From a virus: a DNA stretch of 23,560 nucleotides. Position 1 is the first letter of the stretch. Every line of letters starts with the position of its first letter. The stretch lies in the IMG/VR virus record IMGVR_UViG_3300017782_000230, positions 1-23,560 of that record; one strand, written 5' to 3'. Positions 18,691 through 23,560 of this stretch are shown here, one piece after another. Position numbers and translations under genes: made by a program. The notes under the pieces were generated by a model, which was not told the origin of the DNA, did not search any database, and saw only the letters and a list, made by a program, of their open reading frames with translations.

Positions 18691-19065
18691 ATGAAAAATA
18701 AACTAATAACACTAATTGTTGTATCTCTCACAATGGGAGTTTGCGCAGCTGACCATCACAGCAAAGATGGAAAACACAAGGTTAAACCTGCAAAAGTTGA
18801 TGGGAAGCGTAAGCTACCTCCACATATGGCTAAGTTCGATAAGAACAAAGATGGAAAACTTTGCGAAGCCGAACGTAAGGTTGCTGCAGCCGCTAGACAG
18901 AAAATGCTTATCAAGAAATTTGATAAAGATGGAGATGGTAAATTAAACTCTGAAGAACGAAAAGCAGCGATTGCAGCTACTGAAGCTATGAAAAAGCGTA
19001 AAGGTAAAGGCAAGCTTCCTAAAGGTGCAAAGGGTAAAGTTAAACCTACTCCTAAAAAAGGCTAA
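18691..19065 (+). CDS. exported EF-hand calcium-binding protein
   Basis: 124 aa. Signal peptide MKNKLITLIVVSLTMGVCAA. Two canonical EF-hand loops: DKNKDGKLCEAE (50-61) and DKDGDGKLNSEE (78-89), with Asp/Asn at positions 1, 3 and 5, Gly at 6 and Glu at 12. The rest is very basic (Lys-rich, GKGKLPKGAKGKVKPTPKKG at the end). Small secreted EF-hand proteins are common in Planctomycetes and Verrucomicrobia, rare in phages. It lies 13 nt after gp32, likely in the same transcript, and ends before a strong terminator. A host origin is likely (inference). Confidence 0.85.
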   Translation: MKNKLITLIVVSLTMGVCAADHHSKDGKHKVKPAKVDGKRKLPPHMAKFDKNKDGKLCEAERKVAAAARQKMLIKKFDKDGDGKLNSEERKAAIAATEAMKKRKGKGKLPKGAKGKVKPTPKKG

Positions 19066-19097
19066 TACATATACAACATAATACTAGTAAATAAACG

Positions 19098-19130
19098 AAG
19101 GAGGGTGGTCGAAAGGTCACCCTCCTTTTA
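19098..19130 (+). terminator. strong hairpin terminator between convergent genes
   Basis: Stem AAGGAGGGTGGTC (19098-19110), GAAA loop (19111-19114), GGTCACCCTCCTT (19115-19127) with two G-T wobbles, followed by TTTA. It begins 32 nt after the EF-hand stop and sits 4 nt before the end of the minus-strand tape-measure gene. On the minus strand only a short T tract (two A's, then CGTTT) follows, so it is mainly for the plus-strand block. Confidence 0.85.
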
Positions 19131-19133
19131 TTT

Positions 19134-20603
19134 CTATCCGGCCGCGGCTTGAAGAGCGTCAGTAGCAACGTTGCTGCCATTTTGAATGACGTAAGTCACG
19201 TTGTTAGTTGTATTTACAGCAGTACCTCCATCTTGCATATTAACACCTCCACCGCCTGATCCGGCCGAAGATTCCTTATCTTCAGCTTTTAGTTTTTCTT
19301 CAAGCTCGTCTTTTTTCTTCAATTCAGCTTTTAAACTTTTAATACTTTCAATATCATTGTCCACCCTTCTTTTTGTTGCCTTTGTAGCAGCATCCATCTC
19401 ATCAATAAAATTCTCTGCAGACTCGGGTAAAAGCCAATCCGGGACTTTTTGAAGAAGGCCATTAATTGATTCCGCTAGGTATAAAAAGAAACTCTGAATT
19501 TGTAAGCCAATTTGTTTTAAAGTCAATATTCCTCTTTTAATCGCGCTACCTCCAAAAATATCTTTTATGACAGATCCGATTATATTAAACGGAGCCATAA
19601 GAGCACTTGTAATTCCATCCCATATTTTTGATAAACCTCCAAATACTTTATCACCGTCCCAAGTAAATATTCCTACGATTACATCAATAAGTCCTCCGAA
19701 TACATCTTTAACGCTTTGAATAATCGTTTCAGTATAACGACCAATTTCTTCCGCTAAGTTGTCAAAACCAAGCCATTCAGCTATTTTAGTTGGTATCCAC
19801 ATTAGAATACGCAGAAGGCCACCTATTAATCCTTCAAATAAACTGTTAAAACCTTCCTTTATGCCACCTACAATACCATCTTCTTTGTAACCTTTCATGA
19901 AACCTGTGACAAAATCAAAGATTCCCATAATAATGGTAATTGGTAAAAATACTTTTCCTAGTATTCTTCCTATTTTACCAGCAAAACCTATAATTGCTCT
20001 AAAAGGCCCGCCGGTTGCAAACTTTACAATTCCTTTAAAAATACTAGCTAGTCTACTAAAGAATCCACCCTTTCCGGCACCGAACACTTTTTGAAATAAT
20101 CCGCTGATTGATTTAAATAATTTGCTATTTTTAAGTCTATCAATAATTCCACCGATCCATTTTCCTAGCTTACTATTTTTAAGTTTGTCAAATATACCAC
20201 TAAATAAACCTTTAAAACTAACCTTCAATTTCTTTAAAAATTCTCCGGCTCTTCCTTTAGTAAAGAAATTTAATTCTCTGCCTAATTGGCCAAGAAAGCT
20301 AATAAATCCTACAAATGGTGCTAACAACAAACCAAGACCTAAGCCCAACAATTTACTTAAACCACCATCAGTTTTAGGAATTAAAGACTTAAGTCCTGAA
20401 ATAAGAGAATCGCCAAGGCCTTTAACGCCGTCTGCAATATCTTGAAAAAGAACTTTTTGTTCAATATTTTGCTCTAAATCCTTAAGATCATTCTTTTTCT
20501 GTTGATCTATAAGAGGTTGAGCAATTTTTTTAGCATTGTCAATTGTTACTTTTTGCGTAACAGTTTCTAAATCCTTTCTAGTGATGTATGGTTCGTTAGC
20601 CAT
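19134..20603 (-). CDS. tail tape-measure-like protein (gp29 position)
   Basis: 489 aa. Long runs of hydrophobic and amphipathic helices with Gly/Phe/Leu (GLGDSLISGLKSLIPK, LLGLGLGLLLAPFVGFISFLG, repeated KLKNSKLGKWIGGIIDRLKNSKLFKSI), many short internal near-repeats, a charged coiled coil (about 410-445: DIESIKSLKAELKKKDELEEKLKAEDKE) and a Gly-rich tail before NNVTYVIQNG. This is typical of tape measures, and it follows gp26 and the frameshift extension, the usual tail-chaperone/tape-measure order. Shorter than T4 gp29 (590 aa), which would predict a somewhat shorter tail. No direct sequence match to gp29 recognised. Confidence 0.6.
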   Translation of the reverse strand: MANEPYITRKDLETVTQKVTIDNAKKIAQPLIDQQKKNDLKDLEQNIEQKVLFQDIADGVKGLGDSLISGLKSLIPKTDGGLSKLLGLGLGLLLAPFVGFISFLGQLGRELNFFTKGRAGEFLKKLKVSFKGLFSGIFDKLKNSKLGKWIGGIIDRLKNSKLFKSISGLFQKVFGAGKGGFFSRLASIFKGIVKFATGGPFRAIIGFAGKIGRILGKVFLPITIIMGIFDFVTGFMKGYKEDGIVGGIKEGFNSLFEGLIGGLLRILMWIPTKIAEWLGFDNLAEEIGRYTETIIQSVKDVFGGLIDVIVGIFTWDGDKVFGGLSKIWDGITSALMAPFNIIGSVIKDIFGGSAIKRGILTLKQIGLQIQSFFLYLAESINGLLQKVPDWLLPESAENFIDEMDAATKATKRRVDNDIESIKSLKAELKKKDELEEKLKAEDKESSAGSGGGGVNMQDGGTAVNTTNNVTYVIQNGSNVATDALQAAAG

Positions 20604-20787
20604 TGTTTTGTTTTTGTTTTAATTCTTCTTCTTCAATGTGATCTTTTAAAAGTGTTATGTAAATCTCCCTTTCCCACGGTATCATGCTGTCCAATTCCGA
20701 TAAGCTATATTTATGGTGCTGTAGTAGTGAAAACTGAACGTGATAATAATTTTCAAGTGAGTTATGAGAAAGGGTTATATGAAAAAA
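20596..20787 (-). CDS. gp51-position open frame without a start codon, probable -1 frameshift extension of gp26
   Basis: On the minus strand this frame has no ATG in its first half. It is entered exactly by a -1 shift on T_TTT_TTC (20787-20781), two codons before the gp26 stop at 20775. The -1 product continues HITLSHNSLENYY...HHKYSLSELDSMIPWEREIYITLLKDHIEEEELKQ and stops at TAA 20598-20596, overlapping the tape-measure start. The MIPWEREIY segment resembles small proteins after gp26 in marine T4-like phages. The alternative is internal initiation at the ATG at 20685-20683 (29 aa). The arrangement matches the G/GT tail-chaperone frameshift of many long-tailed phages. Confidence 0.55.
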   Translation of the reverse strand, partial: FFHITLSHNSLENYYHVQFSLLQHHKYSLSELDSMIPWEREIYITLLKDHIEEEELKQKQNNG

Positions 20788-21476
20788 TCATTAAGTCCAC
20801 TTAGTATTTTTGTGTTTTTATGACCAGTTGGTCCTACAAATTCAATTTCGTGACTCAATGAAGGTGTGCAATCAAGCCAATTTTTTATTTTTTGTACTTG
20901 TTCTGAGCTCAACGAATCAACAAAGTTTTCTATTTCCTTTGGTGAGGCATCACCGAATGGATAAACTTCGTTATTATCATAGACACTTTCAATAACGCTT
21001 ATTAAAGCTTGAATAAGTGGATTAGTGTCTTTTCTTCCTTTAGCAGCTCGTTCAGCATCTTTAAGGCCTGGTGATTTAAGAGTAATTCCAACGTCATCAG
21101 TAAGTTGAATATTGTTATCAACCTTTTTTTCTTTTTTAACAGTGATTTCTGATAAATCTAATGTTACGTTTACGAATTCTCCACTTTCATCGCATTTTAC
21201 ACGTATTTCAGTTGTTTCGCCTACACTTTTAGATCTAATCTGTAATAAAATATATTCTAAATCGCTCATTGTAAGTGAATACAAATCCAATTTGTTAAAA
21301 GTGCACGCTTTAATAATGTCTTTCATTGCAGCAATCATACTAGCGTCAGAGCCGGCTTCTTGTGCAATCATTAATACTTTTTCTTCTTTTACAAGGAATG
21401 GTCTAAATTCAATTGATTCTTCGCTAGAAGGTACAGTTAAAAAGTATTTTGGTGTTTCAATTGTTGGTAATGGCAT
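20775..21476 (-). CDS. gp26: baseplate hub / tail assembly protein (T4 gp26-like)
   Basis: 233 aa (T4 gp26: 208). The N-terminus MPLPTIETPKYFLTVPSSEESIEFRPFLVKEEKVLMIAQE is the hallmark of gp26-like proteins of marine T4-like phages. Also FNKLDLYSLTMSDLEYILLQIRSKSVGE (about 60-87) and IRVKCDESGE. The rest is acidic and helical. In the frameshift reading it would be the short (G-like) product of a tail chaperone pair for the tape measure. The last codons GAT TTT TTC ATA TAA contain the slippery heptamer. Confidence 0.75.
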   Translation of the reverse strand: MPLPTIETPKYFLTVPSSEESIEFRPFLVKEEKVLMIAQEAGSDASMIAAMKDIIKACTFNKLDLYSLTMSDLEYILLQIRSKSVGETTEIRVKCDESGEFVNVTLDLSEITVKKEKKVDNNIQLTDDVGITLKSPGLKDAERAAKGRKDTNPLIQALISVIESVYDNNEVYPFGDASPKEIENFVDSLSSEQVQKIKNWLDCTPSLSHEIEFVGPTGHKNTKILSGLNDFFI

Positions 21477-21495
21477 AATGTTTTTTGTTTATAAT

Positions 21496-22152
21496 TTAAA
21501 TGAGTTGCCTAAACATGTTAAGCTTGTCGTCAGTACTATTTATGATCGATCTAAGTCGTGTTTCGTGTACGAATCTACGATAAGTCATATTAACTGAGAC
21601 TTGTGTTTTATTGTCAGCATTTTCGTTCGAAAGATCAATACTATTTACAGAAGTTGGGTACGAATCAATTAATCGAACTCCGTAGATAGTAGCATTATTT
21701 TTATCTAACATTTGAATGTGAGTATCGACTTTGTATTCGGTGTCGTAAGAAACTAAATTTGAAACAGGGTCAATGATACTTTCAAGCCAATTGTCAAAAA
21801 GTTTTTTAATATAAACATCATTAGTTAGTGTAAACGTAAACGCTACATCTTCTTCCATAATATTTGTAGGGTACTTCCTTGGTGTTGCTCCGAAAGCATC
21901 ATAATCACCTGTTTGAATTGCTCTTCCTGGAATAGAGCACGAATCACAAAGAATGCTTATATCCCGCGGATCATTGACAACAGGGCCTTCTCCGAACAGA
22001 CCACCTAGATTTAATAGTGTGGCGGTTGGAGGAACTATAGTAACAGAAAATCTATTTGATGCGGCGAGGCCGCCTCTTTTTCCAATTGTTGATTTGAAAT
22101 CATCAATTGTAGAAGGGTTTAGTGCGTTATTGATATCGTTTTTTAATGACAT
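21496..22152 (-). CDS. tail-tube-like baseplate protein (gp54/gp19 type)
   Basis: 218 aa from MSLKNDINNALNPS; the upstream frame extension to 22185 lies in the previous gene and is not used. C-terminal half: ILCDSCSIPGRAIQTGDYDAFGATPRKYP, FTFTLTNDVYIKKLFDNWLESIIDPVSNLVSYDTEYK, YGVRLIDSYPTSVNSIDLS, VSVNMTYRRF. This matches the tail-tube fold of gp19/gp48/gp54 (T4 gp54: WVNSVQDPVTGL). By position between a head gene and gp26 it is probably the baseplate tail-tube initiator (gp54) rather than the major tube protein. It starts 2 nt after the previous stop. Confidence 0.6.
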   Translation of the reverse strand: MSLKNDINNALNPSTIDDFKSTIGKRGGLAASNRFSVTIVPPTATLLNLGGLFGEGPVVNDPRDISILCDSCSIPGRAIQTGDYDAFGATPRKYPTNIMEEDVAFTFTLTNDVYIKKLFDNWLESIIDPVSNLVSYDTEYKVDTHIQMLDKNNATIYGVRLIDSYPTSVNSIDLSNENADNKTQVSVNMTYRRFVHETRLRSIINSTDDKLNMFRQLI

Positions 22153-22154
22153 AA

Positions 22155-22745
22155 TTAGGTAAACTGTTTTCTTGATTTTGTCCAAACTGAGTTGGCTTTG
22201 TTTTTCTTAAATTGTTCTGTCGGTAAAAATAAAACAGTCTCCCAATGGTTCGCAGGAACTTCCACAATTCTCGATTTTACATGATCAGTTAAATAGTGCT
22301 TAAAACAAGGAGCAAAATAACGTAATTTAGAACTAGAAGATAAAAAATCATATGTCAATCTCAGTCTAGTTGATTGATTATATTTTTCGTTATTTGCAAA
22401 ATCTGTTAGGTTATCAAAGAAAATTGCTCTATATTTTGGTGATAGATAGTGTAGATTTAAACCATAAAACCCACCTTTTGCTTTTTCAACTAAAAAAATT
22501 AGAGGAAACATGTCGTAATAAGGCAATGTGTCTTTATGCTTTGGAATGTATTTGTACATGAACATTCTGCCGGGTAAAGGTCGGGTTCTGTTAACAAAGT
22601 TTTCGTCTGACAAAAGTTTAGGCCTGGTTGGTATAGTTTTAAGGGAAGCTAATTCCTTTTTAAACCAATTAAGAGACTCCTTTGTATTTCTTTCTATACC
22701 AGAAAGTGTTGCCCTATCTTCGAGTCTGTTAATAAACGTTGCCAT
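22155..22745 (-). CDS. conserved T4-like structural protein
   Basis: 196 aa. Motifs LPYYDMFPLIFLVEKAKGGFYGLNLHYLSPKYRAIFFDNL (about 74-113) and RYFAPCFKHYLTDHVKSRIVEVPANHWETVLFLPTEQF (about 142-179) recall a conserved protein next to gp4 in marine T4-like phages, usually annotated only as a structural protein. Its numbered T4 equivalent is not clear to me. Soluble, basic, no catalytic motif. A late promoter lies 8 nt upstream of the start, so the mRNA has a leader of only about 2 nt. Confidence 0.65.
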   Translation of the reverse strand: MATFINRLEDRATLSGIERNTKESLNWFKKELASLKTIPTRPKLLSDENFVNRTRPLPGRMFMYKYIPKHKDTLPYYDMFPLIFLVEKAKGGFYGLNLHYLSPKYRAIFFDNLTDFANNEKYNQSTRLRLTYDFLSSSSKLRYFAPCFKHYLTDHVKSRIVEVPANHWETVLFLPTEQFKKNKANSVWTKSRKQFT

Positions 22746-22752
22746 CTATCTC

Positions 22753-22760
22753 TATTTATA
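22753..22760 (-). promoter_or_regulatory. T4-type late promoter TATAAATA inside the end of gp4
   Basis: An exact octamer on the minus strand (plus TATTTATA), overlapping the gp4 stop codon. The start near 22747 is next to the ATG at 22745, so the tail genes can be transcribed separately from gp4. Confidence 0.7.
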
Positions 22761-23196
22761 GGATTTTTATACCAAATGAACGTAAAGTGTCCTCAGTCCA
22801 AATTTGAAATACCATATCGTGTTTGTTAGCAAATGCTGTAGCAGCTTCCCATTTAGATTCATTTTTAATATAAGTCATCACCTCAGTCAAATACCTTTTT
22901 GTTTTCCTAGAAGGTTTTTTAGGTGGCTGTGTCTGTTTTTTTGGCTTTATTTCGATAATGTACAACTTATTATCCTTTGTACGCACAAACAAATCTACAA
23001 AATAACGATGGATTTTATTGTCAGTTTTGCAACGATATGGAATTATGACTTCTTCTGAATTCCATCCGACAATATCTGGATTATTGTCTAACCACTTAAA
23101 AGCCTGCCTTTCCCAAAGCGAACGATATTTGACCTTTTTAAAGTCACCTTCGTATTTTTTAGGGTTCTTTACCTTATAACGTCCCGAATAAGCCAT
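22756..23196 (-). CDS. gp4: head completion protein (T4 gp4-like)
   Basis: 146 aa (T4: 150). Close match to what I know of T4 gp4: YSGRYKVKNPKKYEGDFKKVKYRSLWERQAFKWLDNNPDIVGWNSEEVIIPY (T4: YNGKYRVKNPKKYKGNPTKVTYRSLWERHTFAWCDTNPNIVAWSSEETVIPY), then IIEIKPKKQTQPPK, KRYLTEVMTYIKNESKWEAA, FQIWTEDTLRSFGIKIL. It has the look of a restriction-endonuclease-type fold (E, D and EIKPK residues). It joins DNA-filled heads to tails or finishes the head portal in T4. First gene of the minus-strand tail operon behind a late promoter. Confidence 0.92.
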   Translation of the reverse strand: MAYSGRYKVKNPKKYEGDFKKVKYRSLWERQAFKWLDNNPDIVGWNSEEVIIPYRCKTDNKIHRYFVDLFVRTKDNKLYIIEIKPKKQTQPPKKPSRKTKRYLTEVMTYIKNESKWEAATAFANKHDMVFQIWTEDTLRSFGIKIL

Positions 23197-23204
23197 GTTT
23201 TTAT

Positions 23205-23212
23205 TATAAATA
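23205..23212 (+). promoter_or_regulatory. T4-type late promoter TATAAATA for the gp48-like gene
   Basis: An exact octamer on the plus strand, 19 nt before the ATG at 23232; leader of about 14 nt. Confidence 0.7.
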
Positions 23213-23224
23213 ATATCAAAGGAT

Positions 23225-23232
23225 TATTTATA
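23225..23232 (-). promoter_or_regulatory. T4-type late promoter TATAAATA for the gp4 operon
   Basis: On the minus strand an exact octamer (plus TATTTATA) just before the plus-strand ATG at 23232. It reads left into gp4 (start 23196). The two promoters face into each other's transcribed region. Confidence 0.7.
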
Positions 23233-23560
23233 TGGCAGAACATACTAAAGAAAAAATCGTATCAGCGGCTCAGGCCGGGGTGGAAAAATTAGCAGGAAAG
23301 ATGTCTGATAAAATCCCTAAGGCGACTGTCGTAGAGACCGCGCCACAAATGCTAACGTTTCCACAAAATCTTCAAGATTTTGGCAGGCCTTATATTCGGT
23401 TTAGGTGTAAAACACGACCCGGAGAAGGTCCTGTAAATATTCATTTGCCTTGCCCCTCAGGGATATCTTTTAGTGACGGTGCCTCGTACAGTACGATCGA
23501 CATGGGATTAATTGATACCGTAGCCGAGGCTGCAGCTGCTACAGTTAGTGCATTTAAAAA
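23232..23560 (+). CDS. 5' part of a baseplate tail-tube cap-like gene (gp48-like), cut by the window edge
   Basis: About 109 residues visible, frame open to the right edge. It begins MAEHTKEKIVSAAQAGVEK, an N-terminal helix. The part LTFPQNLQDFGRPYIRFRCKT and VNIHLPCPSGISFSDGASYSTIDMGLI, then an Ala-rich helix, resembles gp48-type tail-tube cap proteins of T4-like phages (a strand block with FP...Y-I-F and an I-x-LP segment). The assignment is tentative, as most of the gene is missing. Transcribed divergently from gp4. Confidence 0.45.
   Translation, partial: MAEHTKEKIVSAAQAGVEKLAGKMSDKIPKATVVETAPQMLTFPQNLQDFGRPYIRFRCKTRPGEGPVNIHLPCPSGISFSDGASYSTIDMGLIDTVAEAAAATVSAFK

Noticed and set aside
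19201-20445. Plus-strand frames (83, 65, 107 aa) opposite the tape-measure-like gene
   Set aside because: Pro/Ser/Phe-rich antisense shadows of a Gly/Lys/Leu-rich protein.
20708-20715. Minus-strand CATAAATA as a late promoter for the tape-measure gene
   Set aside because: It lies about 100 nt from the tape-measure start inside coding sequence, with one mismatch. It is more likely chance in the His-His-Lys-Tyr codons.
21486-21493. Minus-strand TATAAACA before gp26 as a late promoter
   Set aside because: One mismatch at a normally conserved position. The tail genes can be read from the boxes at 22753 and 23225, so it is not needed.

Overview
The window looks like part of the genome of a large, AT-rich, T4-like tailed phage (myovirus), probably marine. 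The evidence is a set of recognisable T4 core genes: gp33, gp59 and gp32 (late transcription and replication) and gp4, a tail-tube-like protein, gp26 and a tape-measure candidate (head and tail). T4-type late promoters (TATAAATA) also occur at many starts. The host is not shown directly. Four features argue against a typical enterobacterial or cyanobacterial host and for a Planctomycetes/Verrucomicrobia/Lentisphaerae-type bacterium: a DUF1549/DUF1553 + DUF1501 gene pair, a PEP-CTERM sorting signal, an exported EF-hand protein, and almost no Shine-Dalgarno sequences. This host assignment is inference.

Layout. 1-5300 (+): a run of small, mostly unrecognised genes, many behind near-identical sigma70-type promoter cassettes (TTTACA or TGTACA, 17 bp, TAGAAT). 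It also holds an outer-membrane beta-barrel gene, a DUF932-like gene and two tRNAs (Leu-UAA, CAU). 5305-9373 (+): a Ser/Glu-repeat beta-propeller protein, further small genes, a membrane-anchored GH24 lysozyme, and a peptidoglycan-binding/amidase endolysin. 9370-12308 (-): a two-gene cargo operon, DUF1549/DUF1553 followed by DUF1501, starting exactly at a phage late promoter. 12363-12929 (-): a lysis cluster (holin-like, nested spanin-like pair) with its own terminator. 13041-14973 (+): a large unknown protein, a second small membrane protein and a PEP-CTERM protein. 15215-19065 (+): a T4-like replication/transcription block (unknown 388 aa, gp33, small basic protein, unknown, gp59, gp32) ending in an exported EF-hand protein and a strong terminator. 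19134-23196 (-): tail genes (gp4, conserved structural protein, tail-tube-like protein, gp26, a frameshift extension, tape-measure-like protein). A divergent gp48-like gene runs off the right edge.

How it works together. The first and last parts resemble early or middle phage modules driven by sigma70-like promoters. The tail, lysis and exported cargo genes are driven by TATAAATA promoters, which would need the gp33 co-activator encoded here. At least six promoters sit so close to the start codon that the mRNA should be leaderless or nearly so. The most notable points are the cell-surface/export cargo (DUF1549, DUF1501, PEP-CTERM, EF-hand, outer-membrane barrel) and a candidate -1 frameshift (T_TTT_TTC) at the end of gp26, which would create the classical tail-chaperone G/GT arrangement upstream of the tape measure. 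All calls are by eye from sequence; no searches were run.
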